A DNA stretch of 64,000 nucleotides from Plumapathes pennacea (Eukaryota > Cnidaria > Anthozoa > Antipatharia > Myriopathidae): contig OZ038473.1 of the NCBI GenBank assembly GCA_964036295.1, forward strand, positions 2,883,501-2,947,500. The letters are read 5' to 3'. This document shows, piece after piece, positions 45,395 through 56,089 of this stretch. Position 1 is the stretch's first letter, and the number at the start of each line of letters is the position of its first letter. The position numbers and the translations under genes were made by a program. The notes beneath the pieces were generated by a model, which was not told the DNA's origin, searched no databases, and worked only from the letters and a program-made list of their open reading frames with translations.

Positions 45395-46463
45395 TTTCCC
45401 AGAATGATTGGGGTCGAATATATGACGTCATAACAGTTGAATCGGCGATTTATCGAACCATCAAGGGAAAACGAAAATTGGTTCGAGTATTCGGGAGTTC
45501 GAGAAATCGGGGGGTGATATTACAGTGCTAACAGGTCCAAGGGAAACGAGGGTTGCTTCGAAAAATCGGGATTCCACTGTTAATATAATGCAATTGACGT
45601 CACAGCCAGTATGGATTACAAAAAACACACCACGGTAGGATTAAAATGAATTTATTTGTGATATTCAATTTAATCACGCCAAAAAAAATAAAAGAATATA
45701 AAAATAGATTATCTATATCTGACTAAGCACATACTTTACATTTACAAACTGCAAATATATTGAAAGTCTTTGAAGTTCGTTGAAATTACACCTGGCACAC
45801 CTGTGCTTTTATATCATAATATTTCAACCAGAAATATAAATTAATTACAATTTTAAAAAGTCTATCTACTCTGTGGATTACTTTGTTTCAATAAAATATC
45901 CTTATCTAGACCATAAATATGTGTTTTGATATTACTTTTGTCAATTCTACCAATCTATATCAAGATTTCTATATCACTTTTAAAAGTATTAGTCGCGTAT
46001 AAAAATCGCGTTATTTTCTCCCCACGATTATAGAGCGACCGAAAAACGCAGTCCGTGATTCTCCCCTACCCTCCCCCCCCTCACAAAAAATAAATCCCCT
46101 TCCCCCTCCACCAATGAAATTGAACTCTTTGAAATCATTTCCTCCTGCTTTGTAAATCGTCTCTCGTTCGAAAGAAGCCTAATGTAAAAAAAGTTAGGTT
46201 CTATAAAAGTCACGTTCTCCTTTCTGTACAACATATTTCTGGTGAGAAACTGAAGGAGAAAATTGAAGTTGGTCACTCATGTGGGACGTGAAGGCAACGG
46301 TACGTCCCTCTGGACGATAGCGGAGACAGAATTTCGCGGGAAACAAATTCTAAGAATAATTCAAGACTGGACAGGGCTGTTGACAGCGGAGACAATTTCG
46401 CGAGAAACAAATTCTAAGAATTCTAAGAAAAATTCAGGAGCCATTTTGAGAGGCGTCTCTCTG
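45395..46463. other. Intergenic DNA between cathepsin and SLC46-like genes
   Basis: No gene. A one-sided Tigger-like fragment (GGTTCGAGTATTCGGG...TCGGGATTCCACTGT) lies near 45434-45583. A partial copy of the CCCTTTCACTCC family (copy 7) lies near 46205-46290. Confidence 0.5.
46205..46290. mobile_element. TTAACCCTTTCACTCC MITE-like element, copy 7 (fragment)
   Basis: The stretch with TTTCTGGTGAGAAACTGAAGG and GAAGTTGGTCACTC matches the right half of other copies; both ends are degraded. Confidence 0.6.
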
Positions 46464-49400
46464 TTAAGTAATTAAAGGCGAGTTATCATTTCCGTCTTGG
46501 GCTTCCTCTTGCTTTTCTTCTTCATTGTGATTCTTGGTAACTTCTTCGATTTGAATTGACGCAGTAAACTTCACAAAACTGGAAAAGAAAAGAAAAAGAC
46601 AAGAATTATTACTCGTGCCCCAAATCAAGTCTTTGCATAAGAAACGATAACTACAAGAATTCACAAAAAGAAACAATGTTTCAAAGGTTTCTCGGAACAG
46701 TTATCTTCTGGCACAGCTGTTGGAAGTAATAAATTTCTGTTTTCCTCGTCTCGCTCGCCAGTCTTTCGTTCACAATGTTCTTTTCGTCCACTTTGACATA
46801 ATTTTCGTTCATGTTTCGTTGATAATAGGAATAGTAAATGATTAATAATGATTCAGAACATTTGTTTAGTTAAGGATTAAGAACATTGATTGACATCGCT
46901 AAATCACATGAACCACGCGGTCGAATTTCAGTCAGCGACTCACCAGTGAAGAGAAATAACAGTAAAGTTTGCTAACCGGGAAATTTACAGAAACAGCTAA
47001 CCAGAACTAACGACTAGCCACAGAAGTAAGTAAATCAAGAATGTGAAATCATTGTGTGAGAAGTTACAGATATAGGTTACGAAACGATAAACTGTATTGC
47101 CTTGTTTCAGATCGAATAATACAATTAATTACAACACTGATGATTATACGATTTGTGGTGGATTGACTAAGCGCCGAGCCCACGTAACCCCAGTCCTAGA
47201 AGTTCTCTCATCGCCCTGTTTCATCGCGAAACAATTTCATTTTCATTTTTTCCTCGTTTTCATTTATCTTCCTTTCGTTCACACCCCCTCCCCCCCCTTT
47301 TTTTTTTCATCCACCTTTTTGTTCCCCTTGGCTTTTTGTCTAGGTTCTGTTTGTAGCCGCTCTCTCTTCCTAAGAAAGTTTTTTCTATAATTTCTCCTGA
47401 AGGGCTGTCACTTTATCGTGCTCACCTCGACAGCACAAGCGGTATAACGAGCAGACTGGCTCCGAGGAAGAACACAAAACCTTCGGACAGACCAAACTTG
47501 AGGGACACTGGATACAAAGAGCTGAACAAGGCAGCACCGACCAAAGTACATAACGTCTCAATAGAAGCGACAGCAGAGAAAAGCGACCCTGTGGAACGTA
47601 ACAAAGTTGTAACCTTAACCCTTTCTTTCCCAAGCTCAAAATACAGATTCTCTCAACCTTTTAAGAAGAGAACGTAGGAGTGATATAGCGAGAGTTGATA
47701 GTTTAATCAGCTTTCATCTGAGCAAGGTATTATAAGCTCATTGCTGTACGACATGCTTCTGGCGACGGAACAGAAGAGGAAAACATCGGAATTGCTCACT
47801 CTTCCGTCTGAAAAGGTTAAAAAACTGTCCTGTGGACCCAAAATACTCTCTGGTATCATGTAAATGCACTTACGTAGCCTATATTTTTCCGTTTGATAAG
47901 AACGGTTTGCAAATGGAAATCTATCAGCGGAGGAGGCTTAAAAGCAGTCCTGAAAAAAGTGTAGATACTCAAGAATCTAGTTGCGAAAAAATAAAAAGGA
48001 AAAAAAAACTGTTAACAAACTGTTCTGACTTCAATAAACCAGTTTATCAAGGTTGTACGTACATCGAGGCTGACGGATCGCCACAACTTAAAATTAAAGT
48101 TGTGCGCGCAACCCTTTTAAACTGCAGGTGACACACGGCTAGTCGTCCGAAGAGACACTGCGGAAATACGATACTTAAGTACAATAGTTCACCTACCTTG
48201 TTGATCTGGTCCAATGAGTTTGGACATCATTCCTTTAAATGTTGGCATAGAGCAGGAACTGAAGAAGCCAAGAGCAGGACCTGATGGCCGAGAGGAGAGA
48301 TAAATACAAGGTGGTCATGACTTCATTTGTGCCCAGTAAAAAAAATTACTCGCTGCCCGCAAAAGTGGATTTGAGATTTTCGTTCGTCGTGCGACGCCGC
48401 GCGCAACAAAAGTTATGCTGAACAAGTTGCAGAAGTAACATAATACAACACGAGATATTTAGACCATCAAAACCTTCACAGACAAAAGCAAGAAGAGTCA
48501 CGTTTGATGAAAAATCGGTGGGGAGGTTTGCGGGCGCCGAAAACCGACGGCTGGGGCCTGAGCCTAAGTTTAATGCCACTCTGACGTCATGCTGAGGCGT
48601 GCGTCATGCGTCATGTTGAGTGTGAGGGCTCGCGGAGTAACCAGTCAGATAGCGCGTACTATCTCGACTGTACCTTGGGTTGTAATAAAGTAACAAAAAG
48701 CGTACTTACCGATAAAAATTAATTTTGATCGGGAAAATCCGGTAAAGATGAGGTACACAAGCAGGGAAAGCATTCCGATTCTACTGATATTCAATTCTTT
48801 CATGCAAAGCCCGCACAGTTTTATCCCAACAGCAGCACCAAGCCCCATCATGAAGAGACGCAAGGCTGTATAGTAGCCAACCAGCTCGGGCGAAAAACAA
48901 AGCGGACTATGAAGAAGCAAAAGCGTGATGACTCCACTCACGCCCTGGGTATCTATGTTGACGATACCATCACAGATTGTCAGCAGGATTAAGTTTCTTC
49001 TTCTCGCTGGAGGCGCGTCTTTGTACGCTCGCAGCGCTGACCTGGCGTTATCCAGACTAAACAAACTTCCTCTTTGATTGCGGGGCCTAGGGCGTCTGGA
49101 CTCCGGCACTAAGAAAACACCGTACAGTACTGACGCCAGAAGGCAAGCCGAGATGAACAAATAAGGGGCCACGAAACCAAATTTATCGATCCATAGGCCA
49201 CTGGTCAGTTGGCTTACAACTCCTCCCATGAAGACAAGAAGCTCGATTATTCCTGGAAATAAACACAAAACAAGATGCTTTGTCAGGGTGTCATACCTTC
49301 TGCTCCAAATTGGATGACGGACTCGATTTTCACGACGGCAAAGTAGTTTGTATTCCACCATGGTCAGGAAGCATATCTGACCATGGTCACCCATTTTTCA

Positions 49401-51060
49401 GAAACATGACAATCCAAAGGAAGTACCATTACCTAAAAAATGCCCAGACATCAAGCTAAATAGTGGACCCTTACTTGAAAAGTGCCCAAAACACCAAAGG
49501 AGGGACCCTTGCCGTGAAAATGCCCAAAAACGAAAGAGGAGACCATTACCTTAAAAATGGCCAAAATCCAAAGAGGGGACCCTTACCTAAAATGTGCCCA
49601 AAAACCAATGGGGTACACTCACCATAAAAATACCCAAAAACCAATGAGGTACACTTACCATAAAAATGCCCAAAAACCAAAGGATGGACCTTTACCTTAA
49701 AAATGGCCAAAATCCAAACAGGGGACCCTTACCTAAAAATGCCCAAAAACCAAGGGGGGTACCCTTACCTTAATAAATGCAAAATTAATGTAACATACAA
49801 TAGGACACAAATCAAGTTGTTATTTTAGTTTACTCAAAAAAATTCCCCAATATTTGAAACTTGTTCTGGCTTAAAGCTGGATCTGACTTTGGCCTCCAAT
49901 GGCAAGAAATCCCCAAAGGTGACCACCTCCTGTAAGCAACCACTAATGCTAATGAAGGGTATTTGCTTATGTGAGGTTCTACAACTGTAGCTTTCTAAAA
50001 TGTATCCTAATAGCACATAGACTTACCTTAGGGACTTACTTAGGGACTTACCTAAACGGAAAGCTCTTTGGGATTCTTCAGTTGTGTCTGCAATGTACGC
50101 TATGCATGATAGAGTTATGGTGGTAAAATATCCAAACACACCATGAAGAAGACCCCCAACAAACAGAACATACAGAGGCAACTTGAAGTAGATAGTCGCC
50201 AGACACACAATGACCTCCAGGGTGCTTCCAATGCACGGTGAAATTATTCCAGGTCGTCGACCAACTTTATCTGTCCAGCCTCCCATGAAGAGAGCCACAA
50301 AGATTGATGGGATAGATGAGCAGAGCACAATGCCAAGGTGCACATAAGAAGACAATGACTGCACCTGGTGCAAGAAAGTAGAAGATATCTAACAGTTATG
50401 TAAAAGCATCATCATGCCAGCTATTCAGACTATGTGAATAAAAAATGATAATAAAATACTAACTGGACCCTAGTAAACTATGGGGAAGTGTTTTCGCTAT
50501 TTCTAATATAATTGAAGCTCTCTGGACAGACACTGTTGTAAGCAGACAGCTCTAACAGATGCCTCTATGAAACCCTGTTTACTTAAAGAGACCCTTTCAC
50601 CTTGGATGCTTTGCACGCCCATGTTCATATTTGCATTCCAAGCTCGACTTTCCTGAAGCGCCCATGTTACAACTGATCGATCTGATGGTCACTGCTTGCC
50701 GTATTCAATACGCTTTCTGAGTTTGTGCTGATATATTTTGTGATAAAACGTATTGTATTTACACATTCTCAACCAAGCCTGAGCCCTGTTGCAGGTTTGA
50801 CTTGGGGATTGATTTGTCCATTGTTCTTTGTTGCATTAACCACATGTAGTACTTACCTTCTTTTCCAGCTCTTTCATAGTGATATTAAGATTTCCATCAT
50901 CACAGCTTTGATTCTGGCCTGGCTTGTATGGAAAGCCTTCTGCTTCACTCATTCTATAGTAGATGTACTGCTGGATGACTGGAACATGCATCAGTAGGCC
51001 ATAGCAATAGAGGAAAAGCACAGGCTCTACCGTCAGATACTTTCTCCAAGAGACAGCCAT
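46464..51060 (-). CDS. SLC46-type MFS transporter (proton-coupled folate transporter-like)
   Basis: Six exons, highest first: 50857-51060, 50052-50364, 48710-49252, 48197-48280, 47426-47588, 46464-46578; 1,422 bases, 473 residues, usual for SLC46 proteins (about 460). Exon 1 has a basic N-terminus, one membrane helix, and a first loop with Cys53 and two N-glycosylation sequons (N50-Q-S, N59-I-T), as in the folate transporter. The MFS motif A is GGWTDKVGRRP at 96-106, and further helices fill the rest. The last exon is hydrophilic (Glu/Lys/Asp-rich), a cytosolic tail. Family members carry folates or other small solutes with protons across plasma or lysosomal membranes; which SLC46 member this is cannot be told. 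Two copies of CTTAGGGACTTAC near 50032-50051 give two possible donors after exon 2; the one at 50051 keeps frame. Confidence 0.9.
47615..47820. mobile_element. TTAACCCTTTCACTCC MITE-like element, copy 8
   Basis: Left end TTAACCCTTTCTTTCCCAAG; right end CTGAAAAGGTTAA. The body is diverged. It lies in an SLC46-like gene intron, 26 bases beyond the 47426-47588 exon. Confidence 0.75.
49424..49772. repeat. 36-38-bp intronic minisatellite
   Basis: About nine units around ACCCTTACCTAAAAATGCCC followed by AAAAACCAAAGGRGGG. On the sense strand of the SLC46-like gene most units read TTTTTAGGTAAGGGT, close to a 5' splice-site consensus. It lies between exons 2 and 3. Confidence 0.88.
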
Positions 51061-51186
51061 GGCTCATATACTATTGTGTGCTGATGGCACTGAAAGTTCA
51101 AATCAAAAAAAATTACTGTCATAGAACATTTTATACATATTATGCATATATATATACACAATATATATATATATATACATATGTAT

Positions 51187-51362
51187 ACAGTGAAACCTCG
51201 ATATAATGAAGGCCAAGGGACTCGGAAAATGTGTTTGTTATCACAGGGTTTTGTTATAGTGAGGTTCCGCTTCCATACATTGGGCTGCAACAGGCTGAAG
51301 AATATCATTCGTTATTTCAAGGTTTTTGTTGTACTGAGGAGTTATATTGAGGTTTGACTGTA
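51187..51362. mobile_element. Tigger-like MITE
   Basis: TACAGTGAAACCTCGATATAA on the left; TTATATTGAGGTTTGACTGTA on the right, inverted, with TA at both ends. About 175 bp, non-coding, just upstream of the SLC46-like start. The end sequence is typical of pogo/Tigger-derived elements. Confidence 0.75.
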
Positions 51363-52701
51363 GTACATATTTTTTCAAGTATTTCATGTGTCATACAGTC
51401 TGCAATATTTCATTATAGTCTAGGATGGAGGAATTTGTCAGATTTTATTTCCATGGCCCTTTCTGGCACATCTGATCCAGACTGGTTCATGACAGTTTAT
51501 GAAAACATAAAAATAGGTTTGTTTTTGTTTTTTTCTTTTTTCTACTACCCTATTCCAGATCAAAGAGACAAAGTCTATAACCTGTTTCAGAGTAAAATTT
51601 TAAAAAAGACAGTACTGTACTCTATGCCCCCTCCCCTCACACCCCCATCCCCACCCCGGGTCATTTATAATTGTGTCATTTATATTACTTTCGAGCAATC
51701 AGTACGAAAATGCAAAGAAATAAAGTTTCTGTCATCATGCAGTCAAAGATTGAGGTGCTATGCTAAATACAAGGTTCACTTTGAGATGCATTAACCTATT
51801 AATTATTTGGTTGGTCCAATGAGTTGAAATAAAGTTTATGTTATGTTATGTTATGACGAACTCAAGAGTGTATTTACCACAGCTACTCTCATGATTAGAA
51901 ATGGTCCTATATCAAATAGGCCTACCACTGGTCGAAAATATCAGTTGTTTGGCTCACAGTTCGGCTTTTGTGTGTCTTTAATACAAGGGGAAGGTCACAT
52001 AATTACTCGGTGAATGTACGCCACGCCGCGAGATCAACTTACCTCCAAATATTCAGCCTACAAATCAGACATAAACGCCTCGTTTTCCACGTTGAAAACT
52101 TGCACTCATCTGAGACTGCAGTTAGCCTTACTTAGTTCAAACATACGTACGTTCTAGAATTTAGTATGTTTTTACAGGAAGCTCACTTGCAGCGACTTGC
52201 GAAACTGAAATGAACTCGTACCAGCCCTCCCCCACTCACACTACCCTCCCGGCCCGCTGCGTTTCACCCGAAGCGGGAATCTGGGGCGAGTACTATAAAA
52301 TCTCCGCTGGCCTCCTGACGCGAACAACTTCTATTCATGACTCGGTTTTCCACCTTACTTAGAAGTAAACAAAACAAAAAAGAAAACGTATGATCCATGA
52401 ATCTATGTCTATATCTCTCCGCCGTTATGTCTGAACTGACACTTGCAGTGATGGACTGGTTTTGCGGATTAACAATTTAGATTCAGATTTATGCTTATTT
52501 CACATAGATGTTCACCTTTTCAACCGTCAATTTACCTTAGACATGAAGTACAGCGCCAGGTATCTCAAACTTTATTCAGACTATAACCGGCTGATGAAAT
52601 CAAAGTATCAATCTTCCACGCTCAGTGATATCACTCAGTCATACACTTCCTTTTCTGCGGTTGTAGAAAATTGAATATGATAGTAAAACATTTCAACTCT
52701 A
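51363..52701. other. Intergenic, no gene seen
   Basis: Open frames at 51354-51794 and 52462-52674 show nothing recognisable. TTATG repeats near 51838-51855. A GC-richer patch at 52220-52330 could belong to the SLC46-like gene's upstream region. TTTATT near 52572 would be a minus-strand AATAAA for the beta-helix gene. Confidence 0.45.
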
Positions 52702-53110
52702 AAGCCCTGGCCAAACGAGATGCAAGTCGAAGCAAGTCGATGCAAGTTTTCAAGCGGTTTCGTTTGGCCACCCACTTGCACGGACTTACACCGACTTGCA
52801 TCGAATTTGAACATGTTCAAATTTTCATGCAAGTCGACGCAAGTCGACGCAAGTTTTTCACCTAAAACAGCAAAGAACGCGTTAGCAAAGGCAGGTCTAG
52901 GCCGAAACAATCAAATGTAAAAGCGTACTCATTAAGTTCCAGCTCAGGCAAGACCTCTGACTCGGATGCTGACTCAGAACCGTAAAAAAGGAAAAAGTTT
53001 TTACAAAACTTGCATGAGCTTGCATCGACTTGCGTCTCGTTTGCCCAACCGATGCAAATTTACTGTCATGTCGAGCTTGCATCGACTTGCGTCTCGTTTG
53101 GCCAGGGCTT
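52702..53110. mobile_element. 409-bp TIR element (AAGCCCTGGCCAAACGAG)
   Basis: Left end AAGCCCTGGCCAAACGAGAT and right end GTCTCGTTTGGCCAGGGCTT are inverted. The interior repeats ATGCAAGTCGA / TCGACTTGC many times in both orientations. Non-autonomous DNA transposon by structure. The right end lies 18 bases downstream of the beta-helix gene's stop codon. Confidence 0.9.
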
Positions 53111-53128
53111 AAAAAAACAAATGTGTCT

Positions 53129-55538
53129 CTAGCTGTGAAGCGTACTGAAACACCACACGTCGCCCTTGAAAACTTGCCCGTCCTCCAACTGAGCATCCAC
53201 GCGCCAGTAATACTTCATGGCGGGCTCCACTGCATGTGAAGGCAAATAACACACGTTATCTTCCCCACCAAGATCGGCCACGTGTTCAGGTGAAGATGGC
53301 GTCGCCTCCGCGACTTGCTCTGGGTCCGTGCCAAAGTAAACATGATGCTTCTGCGCGCCATATCCATTCAGCCACATCACGGCCCCCCTGTCTGGTTTGA
53401 CAGTCGCACTACAATCAGGGGGAACAGGAGTGCTTGCCTTGTACAGCTGTCGTCCCGGTATCCAGTACTTCGTGGGGGTCGGAGAGTAAGGTCCGACCGC
53501 GTACTTCATGTAGCTTGAATTTAGGCGGGGTCGAAAGTCCATATTGTCTGCATCGATGACTTGATGTCTCACGTCTCCTAGCACGTTGTCCTTGACAATT
53601 TTGCCAGCTAGTGGGTAGAGTTTCCCGCCATGCTTCCCACCGTTCCCGAAGTCAGCTCCATTGTACTCAACTACTGTCTTATTGTTTATGGGGACGGGGT
53701 TTTCACGTACGTAACGCAACACACACAAGGTACAACCGTTATTCTGGTGGTCTCCCCCTTTGCCGCTCTTTTTGTCAAAAGCCAAGTTGTTCAACACCGT
53801 ATGCGCGTCACCTTTGACCATGATACCGGAACAATTCCAGACGACGTTTCCTCGAATCGTCCCGTTGCGCCCAACTTTCGGCGGCTGTCCGTCAAATCTC
53901 AGACCATATTTGGGACTGGAATGCACCCAATTGTGTTCCAGTAGTGCGTTGGTCTGCGCAGCCGTTTGTGTTTGAACAGAACTGCCGTCGTTTTGAATCA
54001 GCCCCCAGCACTGGTGTTGAAAGTGGTTAAGTCGTACCGTTGCCCTTAGTCCTGGTCTATACCCTGCGCTTGCGCCGTTGAAGCGCAATGTATTCCGTGC
54101 AAACACGTCTCCAACACCATGTGAGATAATAGTACCCAGTCCCCCAGAAGCTCTCTTCATATTTGCAGCGGTCCAGTCATTGTACTCAAAAAAGTTATTT
54201 GTCAGGTTAACTTTCACGCCTGCGTACTCGAGAGCAGATCCGTCTGTGCCGTAGAAAGTGTTGTTAAAGAATGTTAAAGTTCCCATAATGCTTTGACCGT
54301 TGTCATGGGTGACTGCGTTCACTGTCGTCCAGCGTGCAGGGTCCGTGTCGCCGAGCATGCGCCGTGAGTAGGAGGGAAAACTGAAGTTCAGAGAGCGGAA
54401 CGTCAACCTGTCAATCAGATTTTCAGGCGAGATAGAAGACGCCCAGAGTGTAGTGGCAAAGAACGTCAGATTCTCAAAAACGACATCGCTGCAGCCAGTG
54501 ACGTTAAAAGCGTAATCTTGCACTTTGCCTCTGACGTCATGACCAACTGGACTGTCCCCTTCACGTGTCCAAACATAGAGAGTGGAACTGGTGACGTCAT
54601 AGAACCATTCCTCTGGCTGGTCAAGAAACTCGAGTTTATCTTCAAGAAAATATTGGTTGCGGTTTGCCCTGAAGTGGATGTCTCCAAACGTGTTTTTATA
54701 AGTGAATGAGCCGCTTCCAGGTCGGTGCTCTTCGACGACTGCAGTAAAAGTGTCAAAACTTCCGATATTCAGTATCGCCATTGCTCCTGTCGCATTAAGC
54801 CCACTACCCGCGAGGTTTTTCGAGCCATCGTCGACCATCTGTGATGGAGTAGAGGTGCGCGCAGACTTGGCCCAATAACTGTTATTAAACACCGTTTTGT
54901 CGCTCCACAGGGCGTTCGGCCAACGCGCGTTTGTCATCATGACGTCATCCACAAACAGCTGTGAGATCGGCTCGGTAACAGTGGCTTTGAAAATGTTGCC
55001 ATGGTGACGAGTCCATTTGCTCAGGGACAATGAGACTGTGCCGTCGATGGTTGGCAGTCTGTCTCCCACACCTGGTAACAACAGAAACATTGAAACACTC
55101 ATTGAAACATTGAAAACATTGAAACACAGTGGAATTATGTCCTTATTTAGCGACTCCAGCTGTGCAGAGGTAATGTTGCAATAAGGCTTGTTGACACGTG
55201 CCCTCCTATCTCGCCCCCATGCATTAAGAGTTACATCTCGTGAACTTTGATGTTCTCATAAAAAATTAGTGGCTAGACAACCCAAATAGCAGCTTACCTC
55301 GAATGACAATCGGCTTGTCCGGACTACCGTGTTTGTTCGAGATCTTCACAGTCTCGTGGTAGCGACCAGACGCGACGTGACACTCATCGCCCGGGTTTGT
55401 CAGAGCGTCTACACAAGCTTGAATCGTATCAAACTCGCCGTGACGTTCTCTTGTCCGTTCTGCGTCAGGGACAACGTAGTAAATGGTCGAAGAAACGACT
55501 TGAATTTGAAGCAAAATAATCAGAAAATCGCCCTTCAT
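53129..55538 (-). CDS. Secreted right-handed beta-helix protein
   Basis: Two exons, 55298-55538 and 53129-55071, joined in phase 1, give 727 residues. The start at 55538 is followed by a hydrophobic signal peptide (MKGDFLIILLQIQVVSS). Residues near 20-80 (YYVVPDAE..., ACVDALTNPGDECHVASGRY, PIVIRG) match the opening of pectate-lyase/chondroitinase-B-like beta-helix proteins, where a short repeat spans the first coils. The middle has the spaced N-V-x-F and N-N-x-F turns of parallel beta-helices. The C-terminus (659-706, YFGTDPEQV ... YYWRVDA) resembles a small beta-sandwich domain common in planctomycete and other bacterial secreted enzymes. A role in binding or cutting polysaccharide is likely; the substrate is unknown. 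The giant repeat-protein gene lies upstream on the same strand, its stop 551 bases away. Confidence 0.85.
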
Positions 55539-56089
55539 CTTCTTCTGACAGTCTTGTGACCGCACAAACAGCAGGAGATGCTCAGCAGGAAATAACGGTG
55601 GGGTTGATACCAACGGAAATGACAGCCGTGCAAGACTGAGAACGAGTTTAGGCCCGACCGCTTCACGATATCCAGCCGAGAATCGGGCGACGTCGGAAAA
55701 TCCAAGATTGTAGTCGGCTGTATTGTTCGGAAGGGGAAAACTCGGTGTGGCGGCGTGTTCGAGGTACCAAATCGCTGTATCCTCTTTTAAAAATCAATTT
55801 ATTTCAAGCTAGTAAGGTCTCAATGTTGCGCTCTGGTAAAACTAGGCGTGCGAGTTAGATGTCCATCAAGTAAAACGAACCAACAATGATAAAGTAAAAC
55901 GTCACTACTTGGCGACACTACCAACTAACCCAAACAATAACAGTTTACGAATAGGCAGAAGATGCTAAATGTCAAAATGTAACGCCTATCAATAAACTGG
56001 CGTGCGCTCCACAACTGACTGTGAAAATAATAAAAGTCTACTCTCCACGACCGCACTGGACAAAGACACCCAAATGTTTACCTAACAGT
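55539..56089. other. Short intergenic gap
   Basis: Upstream of the beta-helix gene and downstream of the giant repeat-protein gene, both on the minus strand. No gene. TTTATT at 55799-55804 is a minus-strand AATAAA 286 bases beyond the giant gene's stop and may end that transcript. Confidence 0.5.
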
